DNA from: CAURNT01 sp963526495
GTDB taxonomy: Bacteria; Fusobacteriota; Fusobacteriia; Fusobacteriales; Leptotrichiaceae
Direction of reading: 5' to 3'
DNA: 64,000 nt
Assembly: GCA_963526495.1 (NCBI GenBank)
Contig: CAURNT010000003.1
Coordinates: 1-64,000, forward strand
The stretch's first letter is position 1; each line of letters starts with the position of its first letter. A program made the position numbers and the translations under genes. Shown here one piece after another: positions 18,203-27,697 of the stretch. Under the pieces are notes generated by a model. The model was given only the letters and a program-made list of their open reading frames with translations, had not been told where the DNA came from and searched no databases.

Positions 18203-18548
18203 TTGTTATTTATTAAAGATAAAATTTTTAAAGGCTATAGTTATATTATCTCTGTAGTTACAGGAAAAACTAAAATATGGACTGTAATACTTAATAGTTT
18301 AAGTAAAGATTTTTTGGAATAGGTGTAGATATAGTTCTGGAAAAGACTTTATAGATTGTAAAAAAACAGATGCTTCATTTTATAATAAGGATGGATATAA
18401 ATATAGAGGGCAAAGTAAATTAGTTCCTTCAGATAAAATTAATGATGTTAGTAATAGTGTGGATAAGATTAGTCATGATGGAGTTTCTAGTAAATCTATT
18501 TCTAAAGGCATAATGAAAGAAATAACTGAAGATCTTCAAATGGTATGA
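18203..18548 (+). pseudogene. Frameshifted remnant of a surface protein, perhaps a trimeric autotransporter
   Basis: Two open stretches in different frames: 18203-18322 (IKDKIFKGYSYIISVVTGKT...) and about 18306-18548 (SGKDFIDCKKTDASFYNKDG...KLVPSDKINDVSNSVDKISHD...KEITEDL, then TGA). Neither has a start with a ribosome binding site. The second has the polar, stalk-like composition of the autotransporters in this window. The origin is inferred and weak. Confidence 0.4.
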
Positions 18549-18579
18549 TATCTTCTGAAATAAATTTAAAAAATTAGTG

Positions 18580-18608
18580 TTGAAAAATTTAAGATTTGAT
18601 TGTATACT
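18580..18608 (+). promoter_or_regulatory. Promoter of the malR-malQ-pulA operon
   Basis: TTGAAA (18580-18585), 17-base spacer, TATACT (18603-18608), immediately followed by a LacI-type operator. Confidence 0.8.
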
Positions 18609-18612
18609 GTAA

Positions 18613-18626
18613 TGTAAGTGCTTGCA
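18613..18626 (+). promoter_or_regulatory. LacI-family operator, site 1
   Basis: TGTAAGTGCTTGCA is a near-palindrome of the LacI/GalR class covering the expected transcription start. It nearly matches the site at 22984-22997 (TGTAAGCGATTGCA), pointing to autorepression by the adjacent regulator. Confidence 0.75.
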
Positions 18627-18641
18627 TAGAAAGGAGCATAT

Positions 18642-19637
18642 ATGAAAAAGTCTACTATAAAAGATGTTGCTAAAATTGCAAATGTTAGTGAGGCGACAGT
18701 TTCAAGAGTTATGTCTAATAGTAATTTAATAAGTAATAAAACTAAAAAGAAAGTTATGGAAGTAGTTAGACAATTAGATTACTTTCCTAATTCTGCTGCT
18801 GTTTCATTAACTAAAAGTAAGAGTAATATATTAGGATTGGTAGTTGTTAGTTCTGCAAAAATAGAAAATCCTCTTCAAAATGATTATTACAATGAAATTA
18901 TACCTTTTATTAGTAAATATGCTTTAGATTTAGGTTATTATACATTATATCTACAGTTTGAAAATAAAGAAGAGGCTTATGAAAATGTATATAGGTTAAT
19001 TAAAAGTAATAGAATTGATGGATTGATTTTTCTTAATTTTATTGAAGATGAAGAACATATATCATATTTTGAAAAAATATCATTTCCATACGCAATAATA
19101 GGAACACCTAATAATAAAACAAAAGGGCTATGGATAGATAATGATAATATAAAATCTTGTTTTGATATTACAAATAAATTAATACAAAAAGGTAAGAAAA
19201 ATTTATTGTTTATTTCTGGACCAAGTGATATGAGTGTTTCTGTTTATAGAAAAAAGGGATATTTAGATGCTCTAAAAAAGAATGATATAAATTTTGAAAG
19301 TGAAAATATTTTATCACTTCCTGAGTTTAGTTCAGATTTAGCATATAATAATGTTGAAAATTATAATAACATAGATAAAATTGATGCGATTATAACAACA
19401 GATGATATATTAGCTATAGGTGCTAAAAAGGCTATAGATAACTTAGGTTTGGATATAGAAGTAACAGGATTTAACAATTCTAAATTAAGAAGTTATTTGA
19501 ATTATAAATTCACGACAGTTGATATTAAATATGATAAATTAGCTAAAGGTGTGATATATTTATTAACAAGTAAAATAGTAGAAAAGGAATTAAAATCTAA
19601 TTATATAGTAGTAGAAAGTGAAATAATAGAAAGATAG
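18642..19637 (+). CDS. LacI-family repressor of maltodextrin genes (MalR-like)
   Basis: A 331-residue regulator. The N-terminus STIKDVAKIANVSEATVSRVMS is the LacI helix-turn-helix, followed by the hinge helix (PNSAAVSLTKSKSNILGLVV) and a periplasmic-binding-protein-like sensor domain to the end. It is the first gene of an operon with malQ and a pullulanase and stands upstream of the maltose transporter. Operators of its class lie at both promoters (18613 and 22984), so a maltose- or maltodextrin-responsive repressor is likely. The ligand is inferred from context. AAGGAGC precedes the ATG. Confidence 0.85.
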   Translation: MKKSTIKDVAKIANVSEATVSRVMSNSNLISNKTKKKVMEVVRQLDYFPNSAAVSLTKSKSNILGLVVVSSAKIENPLQNDYYNEIIPFISKYALDLGYYTLYLQFENKEEAYENVYRLIKSNRIDGLIFLNFIEDEEHISYFEKISFPYAIIGTPNNKTKGLWIDNDNIKSCFDITNKLIQKGKKNLLFISGPSDMSVSVYRKKGYLDALKKNDINFESENILSLPEFSSDLAYNNVENYNNIDKIDAIITTDDILAIGAKKAIDNLGLDIEVTGFNNSKLRSYLNYKFTTVDIKYDKLAKGVIYLLTSKIVEKELKSNYIVVESEIIER

Positions 19638-19644
19638 GAGTACA

Positions 19645-21165
19645 ATGGATAATTATAATTATAAAGATATAAACAAAGAAAGAAAAAGTGGAATCATAAT
19701 GCATATATCATCATTATGGAGTGAGTATGGTATAGGTAATTTAGGAGAAGAAGCATATAAATTTGCAGATTTTTTAAAAGAGTCAGGTCAATGTTATTGG
19801 CAAATACTACCTATAGGGCCTACTGGATATGGAGATTCTCCGTATCAATCATTTTCATCTTTTGCTGGAAATCCATATTTTATAGATTTTAAAATTTTAG
19901 CTAGAGAGGGATACTTAAAGGAAGAAGATTTTAAAAATTTAGATTATGGTAATGATAGAGAAAGAGTTGATTTTGGTAAAATTTACACGACTAGAAATAT
20001 AGTTTTAGGTATTGCTTATGAAAATTTTAAAAAGAGTAGTAAAGATAATGAAAAATATTTAAAATTTTTAAATGATAATTCTGATTGGATAGAAGATTAT
20101 TCGCTTTTTATGGCTCTTAAAGAACATTTTGGTAATGTGTCATTTGAAGATTTTCCGAGTGATATAAAAAATAGGGAAAAAGAAGCTATGAATAAATATT
20201 CTAAAGAATTAGAAGATAGAATAAATTATCATAAATTTTTACAATTTAAATTTTTTGAACAATATATATCTTGGAAAAATTATGTTAATAGTTTAGGAAT
20301 AGAAGTAATAGGTGATATGCCTATATATGTTGCTCCAGATAGTATGGAAGTATGGAAAAATCCTGAATTATTTATAAAAGATAAAGTTGGAGGTTGTCCA
20401 CCAGATGGATTTAGTGCAGGAGGACAAAAATGGGGGAATCCAATATATGATTGGAAAAAACATAAAGAAGAAGACTTTAAATGGTGGATAAATAGAATAG
20501 AAAAAACTTTAAAATATGTAGATGTATTAAGAATAGATCACTTTAGAGGATTTGAATCATATTGGGCAGTTCCTAAATATGATGAAGATGCTAGAAATGG
20601 AGAATGGGTTAAAGCAGAAGGTGAAGCACTATTTGAAAAAGTTGAAGAAAAATTAGGAAAAATTAAAATAGTTGCAGAAGACTTAGGATATACTACAGTA
20701 GAGGTTGTTAAATTTAGAGAAAAAACAGGATTTCCTGGGATGAAAATGCTTCAATTTGCATTTGATCCTAATAATGAAAGTGATTTCATACCTCATCAAA
20801 TAGAAAGAAATTGGGCTGTATATACAGGAACTCATGATAGTGATACAGTTAAATCTTGGTTTAATAAAGCAAATAAAGAAGAGGTTGAGTTTGCTAAAAA
20901 ATATCTTCATTTAACAGATGAAAAAGATTATGTTTTAGGGTTTATTAGAGCTGCTTGGAGTTCGGTTGCAAATACAGCAATAGCTCAAATTCAAGATTTT
21001 TTAGAATTAGGAGATGAAGGTCGTATGAATACGCCAGCAACACTTGGGAATTGGTCTTGGCGTATAAAAGAAGAAAGTTTAACTAAAGATTTGAGTTCAA
21101 AAATTTATGATTTGACAAAAACTTATTCAAGATTAAATAAGGCGGTAACAAAAGATGAAGTATAA
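19645..21165 (+). CDS. malQ: 4-alpha-glucanotransferase (amylomaltase)
   Basis: A 506-residue GH77 enzyme that transfers glucan segments between maltodextrins and releases glucose. Typical signatures: WQILPIGPTGYGDSPYQSFS near the N-terminus, GDMPIYVAPDS, GCPPDGFS, VLRIDHFRGFESYWAVP (catalytic Asp), IVAEDLG (acid/base Glu) and YTGTHDSDT (third acid). Length is normal for the family. It lies eight bases after the repressor and overlaps the pullulanase start by 11 bases. Cytoplasmic. Confidence 0.95.
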   Translation: MDNYNYKDINKERKSGIIMHISSLWSEYGIGNLGEEAYKFADFLKESGQCYWQILPIGPTGYGDSPYQSFSSFAGNPYFIDFKILAREGYLKEEDFKNLDYGNDRERVDFGKIYTTRNIVLGIAYENFKKSSKDNEKYLKFLNDNSDWIEDYSLFMALKEHFGNVSFEDFPSDIKNREKEAMNKYSKELEDRINYHKFLQFKFFEQYISWKNYVNSLGIEVIGDMPIYVAPDSMEVWKNPELFIKDKVGGCPPDGFSAGGQKWGNPIYDWKKHKEEDFKWWINRIEKTLKYVDVLRIDHFRGFESYWAVPKYDEDARNGEWVKAEGEALFEKVEEKLGKIKIVAEDLGYTTVEVVKFREKTGFPGMKMLQFAFDPNNESDFIPHQIERNWAVYTGTHDSDTVKSWFNKANKEEVEFAKKYLHLTDEKDYVLGFIRAAWSSVANTAIAQIQDFLELGDEGRMNTPATLGNWSWRIKEESLTKDLSSKIYDLTKTYSRLNKAVTKDEV

Positions 21166-22921
21166 GATATACAATGGTGAATTGGGAGTAAAGTATAATA
21201 AAGAATATACGGAATTTAAGCTGTATGCTCCTAATGCTGTAAATGTAGACTTGATAATAGGACAAAAAATTTATGGTATGGAAAAAATTACAGAAATAGG
21301 CTTATTTCAACAAGTTTTACCTGGTGATTTTGAAGGTAAGAGATATCAATATCAAGTATTTACAGAAGATGAAAGATATATTACAACAGATCCTTATGCT
21401 ATAGCTTGTGAAGTTAATAGTGGGAGAGGTATAATAATAGATAGAGAGAAAGCAAAAATTGATAATTTTGAAAGAATGGCAAGTTTTGAAAATCCACTTG
21501 ATGCAATAATTTATGAAATATCAATTAGAGATTTTACGCAAACATCAGTTAATAAAGGAAAGTTTTTAGGTGTAATAGAAGAAAAACAATTAAATTATTT
21601 AAAAAAATTAGGGATTACACATGTTCAAATTATGCCTTTTTATGATTTTTCTGAAGAATCAGTTGATGAAAATAATCCAGAAGTAAGATATAACTGGGGA
21701 TATGATCCGGTTAACTATAATATACCTGAAGGATCATTTGCAACTAATCCTGAAAATCCTTATGTAAGAATAAAAGAATTAAAGGAAATGATAAAAGTAT
21801 TACATGAAAACGGTATTAGAGTAATAATGGATGTAGTGTATAATCATGTATTCGATGCTATGAGTCATAGTCTTTGGAAAACTATGCAAAAAGATTCGTT
21901 TAGATTTTATGAAAATGGAGATTTTTCTAATGGAAGTGCTTGTGGGAATGATATAGCAAGTGATAATCCTATGGTAAGAAAATATATAGTAGATAGTATT
22001 CTTTATTGGGCAAATGAATTTAAACTTGATGGGTTCAGATTTGATCTTATGGGTATACTTGATGTTGATACTATGAATGAAATAAGAGAAAAATTAGATG
22101 AAATAGATAAAGGTATTATAGTTCTTGGAGAAGGTTGGGATTTAAATACAAATCTTGATAAAGATAAAAAAGCTAATCAATTAAATGCTTATAAAATGCC
22201 AAGAATTGCTTTCTTTAGTGATGATATGCGTGATACTTTAAGAGGGTCTACTTTTGAAAAATTAGGTAAAGGTTTTGCAAATGGTGGAAAATCAGATGAT
22301 AGATTAATAAACTCTATTAAAGGAGGTATTAATTTAAGAGGATATATTTCTCCAGATCAATTAATTCAATATGTTGAAGCTCATGATAATAATACTGTAT
22401 TTGATCATTTTAGTATAACTAATTCTGAAGATAGTTTAGTTGATAGAATAAAAATGCAAAATATTGCTACAACTTTAGTTATTACTTCACAAGGAATACC
22501 TTTCTTACATGCAGGTCAGGAGTTCTTTAGAACAAAATTAGGGCATGAAAATTCGTATAATTTATCAGATGAAATAAATAAATTTGATTTTGATAGAGCT
22601 GAAAATTTTAAAGAAAATGTTCAATATATTTCTGAATTAATAGAATACAGAAAGAAAAATCCTTTATTTAAATTAAATAGTTTTGAAGAAATAGATAAAA
22701 AATTTAAATTATTAAAATTTAGTGATAGAAGCTTGATGTATTCTTTAGATAATAAAATTTTTGTACTTGTTAATAGTTCGGATAAAGCTATAAATTTTGA
22801 AATTGAAAAAGGTAATTATGAGATAATATTTAGTTCATTTAAAAAACAAAATATGAATATATTAATAGAAAATTTATTTGAAGTTTCAAAATATAACTGT
22901 GTTATTTTAGAAAGAAAATAA
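21155..22921 (+). CDS. pulA: Type I pullulanase / debranching GH13 enzyme
   Basis: A 588-residue enzyme cutting alpha-1,6 branches in imported maltodextrin. It carries the YNWGYDP signature of type I pullulanases, the GH13 regions DVVYNH, DGFRFDLMG (nucleophile Asp), VLGEGWD (acid Glu) and VEAHDNNT (third acid). An N-terminal CBM48-like segment (FKLYAPNAVNVDLII) precedes the barrel. No signal peptide is seen, so it is cytoplasmic. It is shorter than the roughly 700-residue Bacillus enzymes, lacking extra N-terminal modules. Start ATG 21155 lies in the end of malQ, indicating coupling. Confidence 0.9.
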   Translation: MKYKIYNGELGVKYNKEYTEFKLYAPNAVNVDLIIGQKIYGMEKITEIGLFQQVLPGDFEGKRYQYQVFTEDERYITTDPYAIACEVNSGRGIIIDREKAKIDNFERMASFENPLDAIIYEISIRDFTQTSVNKGKFLGVIEEKQLNYLKKLGITHVQIMPFYDFSEESVDENNPEVRYNWGYDPVNYNIPEGSFATNPENPYVRIKELKEMIKVLHENGIRVIMDVVYNHVFDAMSHSLWKTMQKDSFRFYENGDFSNGSACGNDIASDNPMVRKYIVDSILYWANEFKLDGFRFDLMGILDVDTMNEIREKLDEIDKGIIVLGEGWDLNTNLDKDKKANQLNAYKMPRIAFFSDDMRDTLRGSTFEKLGKGFANGGKSDDRLINSIKGGINLRGYISPDQLIQYVEAHDNNTVFDHFSITNSEDSLVDRIKMQNIATTLVITSQGIPFLHAGQEFFRTKLGHENSYNLSDEINKFDFDRAENFKENVQYISELIEYRKKNPLFKLNSFEEIDKKFKLLKFSDRSLMYSLDNKIFVLVNSSDKAINFEIEKGNYEIIFSSFKKQNMNILIENLFEVSKYNCVILERK

Positions 22922-22948
22922 AATTATATAAAAAAATATAAAAAGGTA

Positions 22949-22976
22949 TTGACATTCAAAAAAAACAAGGTATAAT
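22949..22976 (+). promoter_or_regulatory. Promoter of the maltodextrin transport operon
   Basis: TTGACA (22949-22954), 16-base spacer, TATAAT (22971-22976). Confidence 0.85.
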
Positions 22977-22983
22977 ATATTGT

Positions 22984-22997
22984 TGTAAGCGATTGCA
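22984..22997 (+). promoter_or_regulatory. LacI-family operator, site 2
   Basis: TGTAAGCGATTGCA, nearly identical to the site at 18613-18626, begins eight bases after the -10 box, where a bound repressor would block initiation of malE transcription. Confidence 0.78.
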
Positions 22998-23030
22998 TAA
23001 AAAAATTATAATTATAGAAGGTGGAAAGTT

Positions 23031-24329
23031 ATGAATTTAAAGAAATTTGTTACTGGAACATTTTTAATGTTCGGTTTACTTTTATCATGTGGTTCAAAAA
23101 AAGAAGCAGCTGAACCAGTAAGCGGATTAAAAGGTGAAATTACTGTTCAAGTTGAAGAGGCATGGAAACCATATTATGAAGCAGCTATTGCAAGGGTTAA
23201 TGAAAAAAATCCTGATGCTAAAATCAATTTAATGGTTAAACCATCATTTGATCATATTGATATAATTGACAAAACAGACTCAACTAACGCTGACGTAGCA
23301 GACGTATTTGCTGTACCTTTAGATAGAATGGAAGGTTTAGTAAGTAAAGATGTATTAGCTTCATTTGATGCTAAAGCTTTAGGTGAAAGAGTTGGAGGAT
23401 TCGGAGACTTTGATAAAGGTCTTGGAGGACAATTAAAATTTGATGGAAACTATTTCGGATTCCCATACAATATTGAAACATTAATTTTAGGAGTAAATAC
23501 TAAAAATGCTGCTGCAAACAATGTTGATTTAAAAAATATTGATTTTGCAACTTTAGATCCAAAAGTAGCTATGGTACCATTATTTAATGCTTGGTATGGT
23601 GTAGCAGTTACTAATGCATTTGATGTAGAATTATTAGGAAAAGATGGAGATAAATTTATGTCTACTTTAACTAATGATTTTGATAAATTAACTCCAGAAC
23701 AACAACAAATGTTCCAAGGAATATTTGAATACTGGCAAAAATCAAACAAAGAAAAATTACCTATGTTTGATACAAAAGCTGTTTATGGATACATGGATGG
23801 ATTATTTAAAGGTGGAAACACTGGTTCTGTAAGAATAATAGGACCTTGGGAAGTTGCTGCTGCTACTGAAATAAGTGGAACAGAAGACTTTGAAGTATTA
23901 CCTTTAAATGCTGCTAAATTCGCTGGAAAAGAATTAAAACACTGGAAAGGTGGATGGGCTTTAGTTATTAACTCAAGAAATGAAGAAGATGCTGATAAAA
24001 TGGCTCTTTCACAAGCAGTTATAGCTGAATTATTAAATCCTAAATTTGCAGGAGATTTATATAAAGCAACTGGTAAGATAATGCCTAATGTTACAAGAGA
24101 TGAATATGCAAAATTAGATATACCTGAATTAGATAAGAAAGTTATATTAGCTGTTATAGATGGTTATGACAATGCTGTTGCAAGACCATTATTTAAAGAA
24201 TGGGGACAAGTATGGGATACTTGGCAAAATTCATTAATTTCTTGGGATTCTAAGAAACCAGCTACTGTACAAGATGCATATAAAGAAGTTCAAGCAAGCT
24301 TTAATGCTTTATTAACTAATTTAAAATAA
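23031..24329 (+). CDS. malE: Maltose/maltodextrin-binding lipoprotein
   Basis: A 432-residue solute-binding protein. The signal peptide ends in the lipobox LLLSC (Cys around residue 20), so it is lipid-anchored. The body follows the MalE family (EITVQVEEAWKPYYEAAIARV, DVADVFAVPLDRMEGLVSKDVL, FPYNIETLIL, HWKGGWALVINS). It is the first gene of the transport operon, is preceded by an operator and followed by a terminator (24336-24366) that should lower expression of the downstream permease genes relative to this one. Confidence 0.93.
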   Translation: MNLKKFVTGTFLMFGLLLSCGSKKEAAEPVSGLKGEITVQVEEAWKPYYEAAIARVNEKNPDAKINLMVKPSFDHIDIIDKTDSTNADVADVFAVPLDRMEGLVSKDVLASFDAKALGERVGGFGDFDKGLGGQLKFDGNYFGFPYNIETLILGVNTKNAAANNVDLKNIDFATLDPKVAMVPLFNAWYGVAVTNAFDVELLGKDGDKFMSTLTNDFDKLTPEQQQMFQGIFEYWQKSNKEKLPMFDTKAVYGYMDGLFKGGNTGSVRIIGPWEVAAATEISGTEDFEVLPLNAAKFAGKELKHWKGGWALVINSRNEEDADKMALSQAVIAELLNPKFAGDLYKATGKIMPNVTRDEYAKLDIPELDKKVILAVIDGYDNAVARPLFKEWGQVWDTWQNSLISWDSKKPATVQDAYKEVQASFNALLTNLK

Positions 24330-24335
24330 AACACG

Positions 24336-24366
24336 AAAGTAAGTGCTTGGCACTTACTTTTTTTTA
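24336..24366 (+). terminator. Terminator/attenuator between malE and the permease genes
   Basis: Perfect 11-bp arms AAAGTAAGTGC (24336-24346) and 24350-24360 with loop TTG and a T-run. No new promoter is visible before 24378, so downstream genes depend on read-through. Confidence 0.88.
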
Positions 24367-24377
24367 AAAGGAAAACT

Positions 24378-24788
24378 ATGAAATTAAGAAAAAAAACATT
24401 AAATATTTTTTTAGTTATATGTTTAGGAATAATAATATCTGAAAGTATGCTAAGTTTTTATTTAGTTAAAGATTTAGAATTATACGATGAATTTTTAAAA
24501 TTAACAAATGCTAGTGATAAGGATTATATTACATTAGAAATGTTAAATTATTTTTCAGGTATTATTTTGTTTATAATATTTTCTATATATAACTATGTAT
24601 TTTATGAAAAATTTAGGATAAATATACTTTATAAAGGAGTTTGGTCTTTATTTATTATTGGAAATATTCTTCTTAAAGTATTTGTACATTATCATAATAA
24701 TATTTTCTATTTTATAAGTTTATTGTTACAAATAATTCTTTTAATTTATATCATTCTGTTGAATGAGAGAGAGGAGAAAGATGGATAG
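24378..24788 (+). CDS. Small membrane protein of unknown function in the maltose operon
   Basis: A 136-residue protein with about four hydrophobic segments (residues about 9-28, 57-75, 87-103 and 111-130) and short charged loops. I do not recognise a family. It sits between malE and malF, has AAAAGGAAAA before its ATG, and overlaps malF by eight bases, so it is translated with the transporter. It could help assembly of the permease or be unrelated. Confidence 0.65.
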   Translation: MKLRKKTLNIFLVICLGIIISESMLSFYLVKDLELYDEFLKLTNASDKDYITLEMLNYFSGIILFIIFSIYNYVFYEKFRINILYKGVWSLFIIGNILLKVFVHYHNNIFYFISLLLQIILLIYIILLNEREEKDG

Positions 24789-26799
24789 ATATGTTTATGA
24801 CAGTATAGGAAATCCACATGAAAGAAAAAATCTTTATTTAAAAGATTTATCAGAAAATGAAAAGATAGATAGAAAAACTCATCCGTATATTATTAAACTT
24901 GAAAAATTACAAGAAGAGGAAAGAGTTTTTTTACATCAATTAAAATCAAAAATTTATCATGAAAGACAAGAGTTAAAAGGTAAATATGATAAAAAGGAAT
25001 TAGCTTTAAGATTAGAGTTATTTGAAGCTTCTAAAAAAATGGAGTTTTATGAAGGTAAGGAATATATAAGCTATGATTTTGAGCTAGAATATAGAAAAAA
25101 TAAATTAAAAGAAGAAAGACTACCTTCTATAATTGGTCTATATAGTGATTCAATAAACGAAAAGAAAAAAATATTAAAAGAGTTAACAAATTTAGATAAA
25201 TCTAAAAATGATATAAAAGTAAGTGAATTTAACCATAAAGTTGCAGAGTTGAAAATAATCTTGAATAAAAATAAGGAAAAATTAAAACAAAGTAAAAAAG
25301 ATGGTTTAATTTCAGATAAAGCATATATAAATCAAGTGAAACAATTAGAAATGGAGTTAAAAGATAAGGTTGAAGTTTTAAAATTAGAGATACCTAGTGA
25401 GGCGATAAAAAGTCGTGCTAGAGTTTTAACTTATTTATCTAAGGTTGAAGTTGAAGCAAGATATAAAATAATGTATCAAGATATATCAGATTTTGATAGA
25501 AAGATACCTATAGAAGTTGAAAAAGTTGACAAATTTAAACCTTTAACTTCATTGATTTTACCAGGATTTGGTCAATATTTTAATAAACAATACTTTAAGT
25601 CTATGTTATTCTTTATAGGGACTTTATTTATATACTTTATAGCTATACCTTATGCTTTAGGTTATGGAAATTATAGAGGAGATGGATTAAAAGGTATAAT
25701 TACATTAGCCCAAGGTGGTAAAAGATTAGATAAATCTATAATCTTTATGGTAGAAGGACTTGTTGCAGTAATACTTATGTTATTTTCAATAGCAATAGTT
25801 GCTGTGTCTTATAAAGATGCTAGAGATGTACAATTAAGTATGTATAGGGGTATAAGACCTAGAACTAAATTTGAAACAATAGAGAGTGTAAAAGAAGATG
25901 GATTCCCATATATAGTAACGATAATAACATATATTTTATTATCATTTGTTGTAATTTTACCAGTACTTACTACAATATTATTATCATTTGCTGGAATGGA
26001 TCCTAATAATCAATCTAAATTCAAGTGGATAGGATTAAAAAATTATCAATTATTGATTACTGGAACAGGAATTGCAGGAGGACCATTCTGGAGAATATTC
26101 TTATGGACTATGATTTGGACTATTGCTGCAACTACAGTTGCGATAACAGTTGGATTTGGTCTTGCCTTAATTGCTAATAATGAAAGAATTAAAGGAAAAA
26201 CTTTATATAGAACTATATATTTATTACCATGGGCAGTTCCAGCATTTATAACTATAATGTTCTTTAGTATAATGAGTTCAAGTAACGGTGTATTAACTAA
26301 AACATTAGAAATGTTATTTGGTGGTGATTGGGCTATTAAACAAAGTACAACATTGACAAGAGTAGCTTTAATCTTACTACAAACTTGGCTTGGAAGTTCT
26401 TATGTATTCTTATTATCTACTGGAGTTCTTCAAGGAATACCAGCAGATCTTTATGAAGCTGCAGATATAGATGGAGCTACTGTTTGGCAAAAATTATCTA
26501 AAATTACTATACCTTTAGTTTTATTCCAAACAGCCCCTTTATTGATAGGACAATATACATTTAACTTCAATAATTTCTCTATCATTTATCTATTTAATGG
26601 TGGAGGGCCATTTGATCCAAGTAAATATGGAAATATGGCAGGAAGTACAGATTTATTAATTTCATATATATATAAGTTAACAATACAAAAACAATATCAA
26701 TCTGTTGGTGCAGCTATTACAGTATTTATATCACTAGGATTAATATTATTTGCTTATATAGGATTTAAAAATTCTCAAGCATTTAAGGAGGAAAAATAA
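24781..26799 (+). CDS. malF: Maltodextrin ABC permease MalF with a long N-terminal extension
   Basis: A 672-residue permease. The last 280 or so residues are a standard MalF core with the EAA loop LYEAADIDGATVWQKLSKITIPL. Before it, residues about 1-240 form a highly charged, probably coiled-coil cytoplasmic region (KLEKLQEEERVFLHQLKSKI, KVAELKIILNKNKEKLKQ), followed by a hydrophobic segment around LILPGFGQYFNKQYFKSML. E. coli MalF has a periplasmic insert instead. ATG 24781 has GAGGAGAAAG immediately upstream and is preferred to an earlier in-frame ATG at 24763. Transport role is firm; the extension's role is unknown. Confidence 0.88.
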   Translation: MDRYVYDSIGNPHERKNLYLKDLSENEKIDRKTHPYIIKLEKLQEEERVFLHQLKSKIYHERQELKGKYDKKELALRLELFEASKKMEFYEGKEYISYDFELEYRKNKLKEERLPSIIGLYSDSINEKKKILKELTNLDKSKNDIKVSEFNHKVAELKIILNKNKEKLKQSKKDGLISDKAYINQVKQLEMELKDKVEVLKLEIPSEAIKSRARVLTYLSKVEVEARYKIMYQDISDFDRKIPIEVEKVDKFKPLTSLILPGFGQYFNKQYFKSMLFFIGTLFIYFIAIPYALGYGNYRGDGLKGIITLAQGGKRLDKSIIFMVEGLVAVILMLFSIAIVAVSYKDARDVQLSMYRGIRPRTKFETIESVKEDGFPYIVTIITYILLSFVVILPVLTTILLSFAGMDPNNQSKFKWIGLKNYQLLITGTGIAGGPFWRIFLWTMIWTIAATTVAITVGFGLALIANNERIKGKTLYRTIYLLPWAVPAFITIMFFSIMSSSNGVLTKTLEMLFGGDWAIKQSTTLTRVALILLQTWLGSSYVFLLSTGVLQGIPADLYEAADIDGATVWQKLSKITIPLVLFQTAPLLIGQYTFNFNNFSIIYLFNGGGPFDPSKYGNMAGSTDLLISYIYKLTIQKQYQSVGAAITVFISLGLILFAYIGFKNSQAFKEEK

Positions 26800-27689
26800 T
26801 GGCTAAGAAAAAATCAAATTTATATTTATCTGATAAACCACCTTTGAATTTTGCTGGGAAGGTTGGACTTGGTATAAGTTATGCAATTTTATCTTTGTGG
26901 TCATTATTGATTATAGTTCCTTTATTAATAATGGTTATTTCTTCTTTTAATGGGAATCAGCACCAAAATATAATAATAGACTTTAAAGAATTTGCATTCT
27001 CATTTAAGCAATTTAAAATTTTATTTACTCAAACTGATTTTTTAAGATGGGTTGTAAATACAATATTTATAGCAATAGCAACAGCTGTTTTAACATTACT
27101 TGTTGTGTCATATACAGGATATGTATATTCAAGATTTAGATTTAAAGGTAAAAGAGTATCTTTAATGGCAATAATGTTAATACAAGTAATACCAGCCTTT
27201 GCAGGTATAGTTGCATACTATACTATGCATCAAATTATAGTTTCAATTTTTCCTTTCTTTACTAGGGAAATGATGTTGGTATTGATTTATGCTATAGGTG
27301 GAGTAGCGGGAAATACTTTCATACTTAAAGGATATATAGATTCAATATCTACTGAATTAGATGAAGCAGCTAGAATGGAAGGTTGTTCAAATATGCAAGT
27401 ATATAGTTTGATAATATTCCCTATTGCAAGACCTATGCTTGCCATAATTGCTTTATGGTCATTTATAGGACCATTTATGGATTATTTACTACCAGCAATT
27501 ATGTTGACAAATCCTAAAAATTATACTTTAGCTGCAGGGTTATTCTCACTAATATCTGATGAAAGAACAAAACTTGAACCAGTATTTGCAGCAGGTGGAT
27601 TATTAACAGCTATACCTATAGTAATTCTGTTTATAGTATTACAAAAACAATTAGTTTCTGGATTAACAAGTGGATCAGTGAAAGGATAG
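26799..27689 (+). CDS. malG: Maltodextrin ABC permease MalG
   Basis: A 296-residue inner-membrane permease with six predicted helices and the EAA loop ELDEAARMEGCSNMQVYSLIIFPIARP, which docks to the ATPase. It pairs with MalF to form the channel. The ATG overlaps the malF stop by one base, with AAGGAGG upstream. The C-terminal KQLVSGLTSGSVKG is the usual MalG ending. Confidence 0.94.
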   Translation: MAKKKSNLYLSDKPPLNFAGKVGLGISYAILSLWSLLIIVPLLIMVISSFNGNQHQNIIIDFKEFAFSFKQFKILFTQTDFLRWVVNTIFIAIATAVLTLLVVSYTGYVYSRFRFKGKRVSLMAIMLIQVIPAFAGIVAYYTMHQIIVSIFPFFTREMMLVLIYAIGGVAGNTFILKGYIDSISTELDEAARMEGCSNMQVYSLIIFPIARPMLAIIALWSFIGPFMDYLLPAIMLTNPKNYTLAAGLFSLISDERTKLEPVFAAGGLLTAIPIVILFIVLQKQLVSGLTSGSVKG

Positions 27690-27697
27690 GAGAAAGT

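Noticed and set aside
24336..24366. Third LacI-type operator (GTAAGTGCTTGG)
   Set aside because: The sequence is fully explained as the left arm and loop of a terminator hairpin, and only half of the operator matches.
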